From Scandinavium manionii (GTDB lineage Bacteria; Pseudomonadota; Gammaproteobacteria; Enterobacterales; Enterobacteriaceae), in NCBI RefSeq assembly GCF_024764775.1, contig NZ_JALIGC010000038.1:248001-312000 (forward strand): a DNA stretch of 64,000 nt, in the 5' to 3' direction. Below are positions 27,563 to 35,773 of the stretch, one piece after another. Positions within the stretch are counted from its first letter, which is position 1. Every line of letters begins with the position of its first letter. The notes under the pieces are model-generated. The model saw nothing but the letters and a program-made list of their open reading frames with translations, was not told the DNA's origin and ran no database searches. The translations under genes and the position numbers were made by a program.

Positions 27563-29716
27563 ATGGATATGAAAAAACTTCTCAAGCATGTGCCATGGGC
27601 CATTATTGGAATCATCGGGGCGTTCTGCCTGTCGGTGGTTGCCCTGCGTCGCGGCGAGCACGTCAGCGCCCTGTGGATCGTGGTCGCCTCGGTCTCGGTG
27701 TATCTGGTGGCCTATCGCTACTACAGCCTGTACATCGCCCAGAAGGTGATGAAACTCGATGAGACCCGCGCCACACCGGCGGTTATCAATAACGATGGTC
27801 TGAACTACGTCCCGACCAACCGCTACGTGCTGTTCGGGCACCACTTTGCGGCGATCGCCGGCGCAGGCCCACTGGTCGGCCCGGTGCTGGCAGCGCAAAT
27901 GGGCTATCTGCCCGGCACGCTGTGGCTGCTGGCCGGTGTCGTGCTGGCCGGGGCGGTGCAGGACTTTATGGTGCTGTTTATCTCCTCGCGCCGTAACGGT
28001 TCCTCGCTCGGTGAAATGGTAAAAGAAGAAATGGGCCGCGTGCCGGGCTCGATTGCCCTGTTCGGCTGCTTCCTTATCATGATTATTATCCTCGCGGTAC
28101 TGGCGCTTATCGTGGTGAAAGCCCTCGCCGAAAGCCCGTGGGGCGTATTCACCGTCTGCTCGACCGTGCCAATTGCGCTGTTTATGGGCGTCTACATGCG
28201 CTTTATTCGCCCCGGCCGCGTGGGCGAAATCTCGGTTATCGGCATCGTGCTTCTGGTGGCATCCATCTGGTTCGGCGGCGTCATCGCTCACGACCCGTAC
28301 TGGGGCCCGGCGCTGACCTTTAAAGACACCACCATCACCTTCGCGCTGATTGGCTACGCCTTTGTCTCTGCGCTGCTGCCGGTGTGGCTGATTCTGGCTC
28401 CGCGCGACTACCTCGCCACCTTCCTGAAAATCGGGGTGATTGTGGGCCTGGCGCTCGGCATCGTTATCCTCAACCCGGAGCTGAAAATGCCGGCAGTGAC
28501 CCAGTACATCGACGGTACTGGTCCACTGTGGAAAGGCGCGATGTTCCCGTTCCTGTTCATTACCATCGCCTGCGGTGCGGTGTCTGGTTTCCATGCGCTG
28601 ATTGCGTCCGGCACCACGCCGAAGCTGCTGGCGAATGAAAAAGATGCGCGCCTGATTGGCTATGGCGCGATGCTGATGGAGTCTTTCGTGGCGATCATGG
28701 CGCTGGTTGCGGCGTCTATCATCGAGCCGGGCCTGTACTTCGCGATGAATACCCCGCCTGCGGGCCTCGGTATCACCATGCCGAACCTGCACGAAATGGG
28801 CGGCGAAAATGCGGCGATGATCATGGCGCAGCTGAAAGATGCCAGCGTTCACGCCGCGGCGACCGTTAGCTCCTGGGGCTTCGTTATCTCGCCTGAGCAA
28901 ATCATGCAGACCGCGAAAGACATCGGCGAGCCGTCGGTACTGAACCGTGCCGGTGGCGCGCCTACGCTTGCCGTCGGTATCGCCCACGTGTTCCACAAAG
29001 TACTGCCGTGGGCGGACATGGGCTTCTGGTACCACTTCGGTATTCTGTTCGAAGCGCTGTTCATTCTGACCGCGCTGGATGCAGGCACCCGTGCCGGTCG
29101 CTTTATGTTGCAGGATTTGCTCGGTAACTTCGTGCCATTCCTGAAGAAAACCGACTCTCTGGTGGCGGGTATCGCCGGGACGGCGGGCTGCGTCGGCCTG
29201 TGGGGCTATCTGCTGTATCAGGGCGTGGTTGACCCACTGGGCGGCGTGAAGAGCCTATGGCCGCTGTTCGGGATCTCTAACCAGATGCTGGCGGCCGTGG
29301 CGCTGGTGCTCGGCACCGTGGTGCTAGTGAAAATGAAGCGCACCAAATACATCTGGGTCACCGTGGTGCCTGCGCTATGGCTGCTGTTGTGTACCACCTG
29401 GGCGCTCGGCCTGAAACTGTTCAGCAATAATCCGCAGCTGGAAGGCTTCTTCTTCATGGCGAACCAGTACAAAGCGAAAATTGCCGCAGGCAGCAGCGAC
29501 CTGACTGCCCAACAGATTGCTAACATGAACCACATCGTCATCAACAACTACACCAACGCAGGGCTGAGCATTCTGTTCCTGGTGGTGGTTTACAGCATCA
29601 TTTTCTACGGCATCAAAACCTGTATGAAGGCGCGCGCTATCGACGCGCGAACCGACAAGGAAACGCCGTATGTTCCGGTGCCAGAAGGTGGCGTGAAGAC
29701 CTCTTCACATCATTAA
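27563..29716 (+). CDS. btsT: Pyruvate:H+ symporter BtsT (CstA family)
   Basis: This 717-residue inner-membrane protein is close to E. coli BtsT (YjiY, 716 residues), the high-affinity pyruvate transporter. It has 16 or more hydrophobic segments. The CstA-family signature is GHHFAAIAGAGPLVGPVLAAQMGYLPG (split around residues 92-118), with SGFHALIASGTTPKLL in the middle. The C-terminal tail ends in VKTSSHH. A terminator hairpin follows, then yjiX. Pyruvate is one end product of the neighbouring hpa pathway. Confidence 0.96.
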   Translation: MDMKKLLKHVPWAIIGIIGAFCLSVVALRRGEHVSALWIVVASVSVYLVAYRYYSLYIAQKVMKLDETRATPAVINNDGLNYVPTNRYVLFGHHFAAIAGAGPLVGPVLAAQMGYLPGTLWLLAGVVLAGAVQDFMVLFISSRRNGSSLGEMVKEEMGRVPGSIALFGCFLIMIIILAVLALIVVKALAESPWGVFTVCSTVPIALFMGVYMRFIRPGRVGEISVIGIVLLVASIWFGGVIAHDPYWGPALTFKDTTITFALIGYAFVSALLPVWLILAPRDYLATFLKIGVIVGLALGIVILNPELKMPAVTQYIDGTGPLWKGAMFPFLFITIACGAVSGFHALIASGTTPKLLANEKDARLIGYGAMLMESFVAIMALVAASIIEPGLYFAMNTPPAGLGITMPNLHEMGGENAAMIMAQLKDASVHAAATVSSWGFVISPEQIMQTAKDIGEPSVLNRAGGAPTLAVGIAHVFHKVLPWADMGFWYHFGILFEALFILTALDAGTRAGRFMLQDLLGNFVPFLKKTDSLVAGIAGTAGCVGLWGYLLYQGVVDPLGGVKSLWPLFGISNQMLAAVALVLGTVVLVKMKRTKYIWVTVVPALWLLLCTTWALGLKLFSNNPQLEGFFFMANQYKAKIAAGSSDLTAQQIANMNHIVINNYTNAGLSILFLVVVYSIIFYGIKTCMKARAIDARTDKETPYVPVPEGGVKTSSHH

Positions 29717-29724
29717 TCGTATTC

Positions 29725-29750
29725 AGCCCCGCTCCGGCGGGGCTTTGTCT
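29725..29750 (+). terminator. Hairpin after btsT, partial terminator
   Basis: AGCCCCGCTCCGGCGGGGCT forms a stem with a short loop and is followed by a T-rich run. Since yjiX begins only 15 bases later, it may attenuate rather than stop transcription. Confidence 0.7.
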
Positions 29751-29764
29751 TATCAGGATGAATT

Positions 29765-29968
29765 ATGTTTGGTAACTTAGGGCAGGCCAAAAAATATCTC
29801 GGTCAGGCGGCAAAGATGCTGATTGGTATCCCGGATTACGACAACTACGTCGAACACATGCAGAGCAATCATCCGGATAAACCGTACATGACTTACGAAG
29901 AATTCTTCCGCGAGCGCCAGCAAGCGCGCTACGGCGGCAGTGGAGAAGGCGGCATGCGCTGCTGCTAA
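29765..29968 (+). CDS. yjiX: YjiX, small YbdD/YjiX-family protein
   Basis: This 67-residue protein is almost identical to E. coli YjiX, the genetic partner of CstA/BtsT-type transporters. Typical features are AKMLIGIPDYDNYVEHM (near 17-33), HPDKPYMTYEEFFRERQ, and the C-terminal GGMRCC with paired cysteines. It may modulate the transporter, but the mechanism is not established. It lies ten bases before yjiA. Confidence 0.94.
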   Translation: MFGNLGQAKKYLGQAAKMLIGIPDYDNYVEHMQSNHPDKPYMTYEEFFRERQQARYGGSGEGGMRCC

Positions 29969-29978
29969 AGGAGAAATA

Positions 29979-30935
29979 ATGACCCCGATTCCCGTCACCC
30001 TACTTACCGGTTTTCTCGGCGCAGGTAAAACGACTCTGCTGTGTCACATTCTCAACGCGGATCACGGGTTCAAAATTGCCGTGATCGAAAACGAGTTCGG
30101 CGAAGTCTCGATGGACGATCAGTTGATTGGCTCACGCGCCACGCAGATAACCACCCTGACCAACGGCTGTATTTGTTGCAGTCGATCCAACGAACTGGAA
30201 GACGCGCTGCTGGATCTGCTCGACGGTCGCGATCGCGGCGATATCGAATTCGACCGGTTGATCATCGAATGTACCGGCATGGCCGATCCAGGACCTATCG
30301 TGCAGACCTTTTTCTCGCATGAGATCCTCTGCGAGCGCTACATGCTCGACGGGGTGATAGCCCTGGTCGACGCCGTTCACGCCGACGAGCAGATGAATCA
30401 GTTCACGCTGGCGCAGTCGCAGGTAGGCTACGCGGATCGCATTCTGCTGACTAAAACCGACGTGGCGCAAGAGACAGAAAAACTCTGTGAGCGCCTGACG
30501 CGCATCAACGCCCGCGCACCGATTTACACCGTGACGCACGGTGATATTGACCTCGAATTATTGTTCAATACCAACGGCTTTATGCTCGAAGAAAACGTCA
30601 TCCAGCCTAAGCCGCGTTTTCACTTTATGGCGGATAAGCAAAACGACATCTCATCGATTGTGGTCGAGCTCGATTACCCGGTCGATATCAGCGACGTTTC
30701 CCGCGTAATGGAAAACCTGCTGCTCGATTTTGCCGATAAGCTATTGCGTTATAAAGGGATGCTGTGGATTGACGGTGAACCAAATCGCCTGCTGTTCCAG
30801 GGTGTGCAACGCCTGTACAGCGCCGACTGGGACCGCCCGTGGGGAGACGAAACACCGCACAGCGTGCTGGTGTTTATCGGCGTTCAATTACCGGAAACAG
30901 AAATTCGTGCGGCGTTTGCAGGGTTGAAGCGCTAA
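29979..30935 (+). CDS. yjiA: COG0523 GTPase YjiA (metallochaperone-like)
   Basis: This 318-residue G3E-family GTPase has the same length as E. coli YjiA. Walker A is GFLGAGKTT (10-18). The metal-binding CxCC motif lies in NGCICCSRSNELED (near 64-77). The base-recognition motif is TKTD, and the C-terminal CobW-C domain is LLWIDG/LLFQGVQRLY-like. E. coli YjiA binds transition metals and hydrolyses GTP; the client is unknown. The start MTPIPVTLL follows AAGGAG. A longer frame runs back into yjiX and is rejected. Confidence 0.95.
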   Translation: MTPIPVTLLTGFLGAGKTTLLCHILNADHGFKIAVIENEFGEVSMDDQLIGSRATQITTLTNGCICCSRSNELEDALLDLLDGRDRGDIEFDRLIIECTGMADPGPIVQTFFSHEILCERYMLDGVIALVDAVHADEQMNQFTLAQSQVGYADRILLTKTDVAQETEKLCERLTRINARAPIYTVTHGDIDLELLFNTNGFMLEENVIQPKPRFHFMADKQNDISSIVVELDYPVDISDVSRVMENLLLDFADKLLRYKGMLWIDGEPNRLLFQGVQRLYSADWDRPWGDETPHSVLVFIGVQLPETEIRAAFAGLKR

Positions 30936-30947
30936 CGGCACGATACC

Positions 30948-30966
30948 CTCTCCCCTATGGGGAGAG
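30948..30966. terminator. Hairpin between convergent yjiA and phytase-like gene
   Basis: CTCTCCCC-TAT-GGGGAGAG forms an 8-bp perfect stem between two convergent genes. There is no T tract on the plus strand, so the termination role is likely but unproven. Confidence 0.55.
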
Positions 30967-30980
30967 GAAAACCGCAAAAA

Positions 30981-32336
30981 CTACAACAACGGTTCAGGCA
31001 ACGTAATCACCCACAGCTCGCTATCAGACGCCGGTTTTTCCAGTGGCTGGATGTCGATGGTTGTCGCCACCGCCTGGTCATCCACCGTCAATTTCCCCTG
31101 ATCATTCACCCGATAATCCTTCAGTTTCTTCCCTTCCACCGGGCTTTTCAGCGTCGTTTTCACGCCAAAATCATTGTCGTTCGCCACCGCCAGAGTTTTG
31201 CCGTCGATCAGCGCCAGACCTTCGGCTTTTTCCTGCTTCCAGCCGAGTTTTCGCAGATCAACCGCCAGAGTTTTGCTCGCTAAAGCGATCCCGCGTTTCG
31301 CCAGTTGATCCGCGCTATCAAACTCCGGATATTCACCCGGCTTATCAAATGCCGCCAGATCGCTGGCCTGGCTCAGATCGACCTTGTAGATGTTATTGCG
31401 CATCACGTCATCTTTATCGCCGCCCTGCTCGATCAGCAGGATGTGGTCATTATCCAGCGCCACGATATCGCCGATTTTGGCATCGCTGTTTTTGCTGTAG
31501 ACGTTATCAATCGGATAACCGTACATTGCGGTTTTACCTGTCGCCGGGTCAAAACTCACCAGACGGGTAAACAGGGCTTTCTTCTTGCTCTTACCGTCAA
31601 TATCCAGTGTGCTCTGCACAGCGGCAATAATGCGCCCATCCGGCGTCCGGGTGATGCCCTCAAAGCCACGGTTTGACTGACGCCACTTGATGATATTCGG
31701 CAGACCACCAGCAATCGACTTTTCACCGTCCAGCGCCTGCGGGCCGTGCTTCGCGATGATTTTGCCATTGCCATCGACGTTAATCATGAACGGGCCATAT
31801 TCATCACACAGCCAGAAACCGCCTTTGCCGTCCGGGGTGATGCCTTCGGTATCCAGCCCGCGGTTATCGCCCGTCAGCGTTTTCAGGGTATCACTCAGCG
31901 CCACTTCGTTGGTCGATCCAATCACCCCACTTTGCAGCGGAAGACCGTTGATATTGCCTTTCTCATCATGCAGCGGACGCAGATGGGTCGCTTCGGCTTT
32001 GCCGTTTTCAACACGAATGGACATCAGTAACGGCGTAAAGTCCGGGGTGACAAAAATTTTAGCTTCGTTCTGACCAACATTCGGCGAATCAGCGTTCGGG
32101 CCGCGATCGGTCACCGTCGCAAACGTCAGCGCATCGCCTTGCTTACCGGTAAACAGTAAACCAGAGCCAATCCCCACCGGTAAACCATTCGCAAACGCGC
32201 TGGAAAACGCACCGCTGTAATTGACGTGTGAGCCTTCAGGAAAACTCACCACAAAGCGCTCCGCGGTGGGCTCTGCTGCAAAAGCCGAGAGAGAAAGGGT
32301 ACTGCCAAACACCAGAGAAATAAGTTTAATTTTCAT
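30981..32336 (-). CDS. Exported phytase-like esterase
   Basis: This 451-residue protein has a signal peptide (MKIKLISLVFG, then LSLSAFA-AE, cleavage near residue 21), so it acts in the periplasm. The mature part looks like the esterase-like activity of phytase family (a beta-propeller). Characteristic pieces are TVTDRGPNAD, GLDTEGITPDGKGGFWLCDEYGPF (split at ~150-173), the repeat-like NRGFEGITRTPDGRI, and KAEGLALIDG near the C-terminus. It probably cleaves a phosphate or carboxylic ester, but the substrate is unknown. Three phased Pho-box units in its promoter region imply induction by phosphate starvation. Single gene, divergent from xapA. Confidence 0.85.
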   Translation of the reverse strand: MKIKLISLVFGSTLSLSAFAAEPTAERFVVSFPEGSHVNYSGAFSSAFANGLPVGIGSGLLFTGKQGDALTFATVTDRGPNADSPNVGQNEAKIFVTPDFTPLLMSIRVENGKAEATHLRPLHDEKGNINGLPLQSGVIGSTNEVALSDTLKTLTGDNRGLDTEGITPDGKGGFWLCDEYGPFMINVDGNGKIIAKHGPQALDGEKSIAGGLPNIIKWRQSNRGFEGITRTPDGRIIAAVQSTLDIDGKSKKKALFTRLVSFDPATGKTAMYGYPIDNVYSKNSDAKIGDIVALDNDHILLIEQGGDKDDVMRNNIYKVDLSQASDLAAFDKPGEYPEFDSADQLAKRGIALASKTLAVDLRKLGWKQEKAEGLALIDGKTLAVANDNDFGVKTTLKSPVEGKKLKDYRVNDQGKLTVDDQAVATTIDIQPLEKPASDSELWVITLPEPLL

Positions 32337-32382
32337 GTTGTTGTCACCTTTTTATGAATGTGAAACACCATAAGAATGTGGC

Positions 32383-32411
32383 ATGACAGAAAGATGACGG
32401 AAGGATGACAG
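32383..32411 (-). promoter_or_regulatory. Tandem Pho box (PhoB site), three units
   Basis: Read on the minus strand, CTGTCAT, CCGTCAT and CTGTCAT occur with exact 11-base spacing, each followed by a short T-rich linker. This is the structure of PhoB-binding sites (two or more 11-bp units with CTGTCAT). It lies 47-75 bases upstream of the phytase-like gene, where a -35 element would be. A plausible -10 (TATGGT) follows about ten bases downstream. Confidence 0.8.
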
Positions 32412-32429
32412 AATGAGGATCCTCATTCT
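32410..32429. repeat. 20-bp perfect palindrome
   Basis: AGAATGAGGATCCTCATTCT is its own reverse complement. It adjoins the Pho box in the xapA/phytase-like gap. It could be a regulator operator or a short hairpin; it overlaps the last Pho-box unit by two bases. Confidence 0.6.
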
Positions 32430-32451
32430 CAATTTCGCGAATGAGCATGCC

Positions 32452-32467
32452 AGTGAACTCCATCACA
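32452..32467. promoter_or_regulatory. CRP site upstream of xapA
   Basis: AGTGA-N6-TCACA matches the CRP core at nine of ten fixed positions. It lies about 200 bases before xapA. The 329-base gap 32337-32665 otherwise holds the Pho box, the palindrome and no further gene I can support. Confidence 0.55.
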
Positions 32468-32665
32468 CTTCCGCTATGTGCTTTTCCGCTATCAGTCCCT
32501 CGCTGTCAGGCAACCGCATCGTAACTCATTGAAATACCGTTGAGCTGCTCTATGCCCACGCCAATTCATTCGAAAAAAACTATCAATAACCTCTGTTATC
32601 CAATTGGATTCCCAATCACTCATTTCTCAGAATGGATGTATATCCCAAAGCATTCAGGAGTTTTT

Positions 32666-33499
32666 ATGTCTCATTCCGTGATTAACGACACCCCCTACGA
32701 CGCCGTTGAAATCATTAACGCCGTTAAGCCAGGTTTTAAGCCACGCATCGCGTTTATCCTCGGCTCCGGCCTTGGGTCGCTGGCCGATAAGCTCGATAAC
32801 AAGACCGTCATCTCTTACGAAAAACTGCCCGGCTTCCCGGTAAGCACCGTGATTGGTCATGCGGGCGAAGTCGTGATGGGCTCGCTGCACGGCGTGGACA
32901 TCATCTGCATGAAGGGTCGCGGGCATTTCTACGAAGGCGTCGGGATGGGCATCATGACTCACGCGGTGCGCACCTTTAAGCTGCTCGGCTGTGAATTTAT
33001 GTTCTGCACCAACGCCGCTGGTTCACTCAACCCGAGCATCCCTGCCGGAAGCCTGGTGGCGCTGAACGACCACATCAACACCATGCCGTCCACGCCGCTG
33101 GTTGGCCCGAACGATGACCGCTTTGGCCCACGTTTCTTCAGCCTCGCCAACGCGTATGACAAAGACCTGCGCGCGAAACTGCAGCACACCGCCGGTGATT
33201 TGGGCCTGACGCTACACGAAGGCGTTTTCGTTTCCTATCCAGGGCCGAACTTCGAGACCGCAGCAGAAATTCGCATGATGCAAAACATGGGCGGCGATGT
33301 GGTCGGCATGTCGGTCGTGCCGGAAGTTATCGTGGCGCGCCACTGCGGCCTGAAGGTGCTGGCGGTATCGGCGATAACCAATATGGCGGAAGGCCTGAGC
33401 GATGTAGAACTGTCTCACGAACAAACCCTGAAATGCGCGGCGATGGTCACCGATGATTTCATTCGCCTGATTAGCCAGTTCGTGAAGAGCTGCCGCTAA
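32666..33499 (+). CDS. xapA: Xanthosine/purine nucleoside phosphorylase XapA
   Basis: This 277-residue protein has the length of E. coli XapA (PNP-II). It phosphorolyses xanthosine, inosine and guanosine to base and ribose-1-phosphate. Motifs are LGSGLGSLAD (phosphate loop, near 31-40), MKGRGHFYEG, TNAAGSLNP, and the base-site sequence EIRMMQNMGGDVVGMSVVPE. AGGAG seven bases before the ATG fixes the start; a frame 42 codons longer is rejected. It is followed by a transporter and a LysR gene, like the E. coli xapABR locus. Confidence 0.95.
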   Translation: MSHSVINDTPYDAVEIINAVKPGFKPRIAFILGSGLGSLADKLDNKTVISYEKLPGFPVSTVIGHAGEVVMGSLHGVDIICMKGRGHFYEGVGMGIMTHAVRTFKLLGCEFMFCTNAAGSLNPSIPAGSLVALNDHINTMPSTPLVGPNDDRFGPRFFSLANAYDKDLRAKLQHTAGDLGLTLHEGVFVSYPGPNFETAAEIRMMQNMGGDVVGMSVVPEVIVARHCGLKVLAVSAITNMAEGLSDVELSHEQTLKCAAMVTDDFIRLISQFVKSCR

Positions 33500-33544
33500 A
33501 TTCCCGTCCAGCGGCGGCCGTACAGCCCGCCAGGAGAAGTGCAG

Positions 33545-34738
33545 ATGTCAGAAAATTACTCTCGCGGTAATCTGAACGCGATTTCCTATCTGAGCTATTA
33601 CTTTGTCGGCGCGCTGGTGTCGACGCTCGGCATCGTTCTCGGCCCGCTGTGCGCCGCGTTCAACAAAGATCCGAGTTTTATCGGCCAGGTCTTTACGTTG
33701 ATGAATATCGGCATGTTCGTGCCGATTATGCTCGGCGGTATCCTGATGAAAAAATGGGGTCTGCAAAAGCCGCTGGTGATCGCCGCCGCGCTGACCATCC
33801 TCATCAGCGCCCTGCTGTTCGTCACTCCAACGCTGACCATGTTTAGCGTGGCGGTCGCTATTATCGGCGCCTGCGGCGGTATTTTCATGACCATCGGCAG
33901 TTACCTGGTGGTGCGTATCAATCCGGACGAGAAAAGCCGTTCGTCGAGCCTGATTTTCACAGACTTCTTCTTCAGCCTGGCCGGCGCCACGCTCTCGTTC
34001 CTGTTGGCGTGGCTGTTCAAAATGGGTGCGAGCTGGATTGCGATGTACGGCATTATGGGCGGCCTCGGCGTGCTGATGCTGCTGCTGACGCTACGTAGCC
34101 GTTATCCGACCACCGAAGCACCGGCAGCGGCGCATCAGGAAACGTCGTCGGAACCGTGGGGTCGTTCGGTGTGGCTACTGTGCGGCGCGCTGTTCCTGTT
34201 CCTGCTCGCCGAACCGATTTTCACCCTTTGGACGCCTGGCTATCTGCAATGGCGCTTCCAGTTATTACCAGAACAAGCGGCACTGTTCACCACCGTATAC
34301 TGGGTCGCGAAAGCCACCGGCCTGTTCCTCAATCAGTTCACCGTGAAATGGATGAAGCTGCGTACTTTCCTGCTGATGTGTACCGCCGTCGGGCTGGGCT
34401 CGATTGCGCTAATCAGTAATAGTGCCAATACGACACTTATCCTGATTGCCTGCGGCGCGTTTGGTTTCTTTAACTCCGGCCTGTTCTCCGGCCTGATGAG
34501 TTACGGTTCGTTGCAGGTCAGTCGCAGTTCGCCGACCCTGATTTCGGCGCTGCTCACCTGCGGCACCGTGGGCACGCTGCTGTTCGCCACTGTTTCTTCG
34601 CTGGTCAACAGCCATTACGGCCTGTACGGCGCGGTCAATGCATCCACCTGCGCGTATGCGCTGTTGATGGTGACGCTGCTCGCCGCCATTGCCTGCAGCA
34701 AGGCAGAACGCCTGCATCAGGGCGAGGCGGTCGCGGTT
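33545..34738 (+). CDS. MFS transporter, TsgA-like, in the xap locus
   Basis: Stop is at 34739-34741. The protein has 398 residues and about 12 hydrophobic segments. It resembles TsgA (ISYLSYYFVGALV near the start, MTIGSYLVV and LIFTDFFFSLAGA in the middle, LTCGTVGTLL near the end). In E. coli the corresponding position holds XapB, a nucleoside:H+ symporter of a different subfamily. By context this protein may import xanthosine or a related nucleoside, but that is inference. The ATG is chosen because AGGAG lies nine bases before it. Confidence 0.85.
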
Positions 34739-34761
34739 TGACAGCCTTCAGGGAGGGTTGC

Positions 34762-35700
34762 ATGATACCGCCACCCTCCTTTTTCTCGGTGCCCGGCATG
34801 CTCGATCCACAGGCCAACAGCCGCATCCGTTTTCGGATGCTGCGCTATTTCCAGACCCTCGCCGACGAGCTGCATTTTGGCCGGGCCGCCGCGAAGTTAA
34901 ACATCTCTCAGCCGCCGCTCAGTATGCAAATCAAAGAGCTGGAAGCGATTCTTGACGTGGAATTATTCGAACGATCCAGCCGTAAAGTCGCATTGACTCA
35001 CGCCGGAAAAGTGCTGAAAGCGGAGGTCGATAAACTCCTCAGCGCCACAGAGCAGTCACTGAATTACGTACGCCAGATTGGCCGCAGCGAGAAACAGCAC
35101 ATCAACATCGGCGTGATCGGCAGCGCGATGTGGGGCCCGCTGCTGACACGGATGAAGGTCTTTCGCGAAGCCAACCCGGACGTGAACTGGTCGCTGCATG
35201 AGTTGGGCCAGCAGGAACAAACCGAAGCTCTGCGCGCGCGAACCATTGATATCGCCATTAACCGCAACGTTATCCCGCATGTGGAAGCGAAGATCCGCTG
35301 TCAGCTGTTTGCCCGGGAGGCAATCTGCGTGGCGGTGCATGAGAGCGATCCGCTGTGCGCTCGCGCCACGGTTTCCCTGAAAGATCTGGCCGATCGCGCC
35401 TTTATCTCACTTTCCTTCAACCGCAGTGATTTCGCCCGTCAGGTGTATGACAATTGCCTTGAACTGGGCGTATCTCCGCTGGTCACCCATCAGGTTTTTG
35501 AACCCCAAACCGCGCTGGCACTGGTCAGCACCGGTAACGGTGTGTCGCTGCTGCCCGAATCCTGCGCCCTGATCCACTGGCCTGGCGTGGCTTTTTTGCA
35601 ACTCGAAGAGTCGATCCCCGCCGATCTCTACGCGCTGTGGTACGACGAACCGTTGCCGGATCTTTTCGCCCGCTTTTTACAGGCGTTGCGCGACGAATAA
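34762..35700 (+). CDS. LysR-family regulator, XapR-like
   Basis: This 312-residue protein has a LysR helix-turn-helix (LHFGRAAAKLNISQPPLSMQIKELE, residues ~40-64 in parts). Its effector domain resembles E. coli XapR (EPQTALALVSTGNGVSLLPESCALIHWPGV, then IPADLYALW). XapR activates xapAB in response to xanthosine. The N-terminus is about 18 residues longer than XapR; the start after GAGGG at 34762 is the best supported. It is the third gene of the xap-like operon, 20 bases after the transporter. Confidence 0.85.
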   Translation: MIPPPSFFSVPGMLDPQANSRIRFRMLRYFQTLADELHFGRAAAKLNISQPPLSMQIKELEAILDVELFERSSRKVALTHAGKVLKAEVDKLLSATEQSLNYVRQIGRSEKQHINIGVIGSAMWGPLLTRMKVFREANPDVNWSLHELGQQEQTEALRARTIDIAINRNVIPHVEAKIRCQLFAREAICVAVHESDPLCARATVSLKDLADRAFISLSFNRSDFARQVYDNCLELGVSPLVTHQVFEPQTALALVSTGNGVSLLPESCALIHWPGVAFLQLEESIPADLYALWYDEPLPDLFARFLQALRDE

Positions 35701-35773
35701 CTGCCTGCCGCCGTGTGACGCATTATTCAGGGCTATAGTGTAAAAAGGTCACATTCACCCACAGGATGTTTTC

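Noticed and set aside
27557..29035. 492-codon open frame antisense to btsT
   Set aside because: It mirrors the strong codon bias of btsT, has a composition of His, Arg, Gln and Asp typical of such shadows, and has no domain or ribosome site.
32540..32665. 42-codon upstream extension of xapA
   Set aside because: The ATG at 32666 has a clear AGGAG site and gives the exact length of E. coli XapA.
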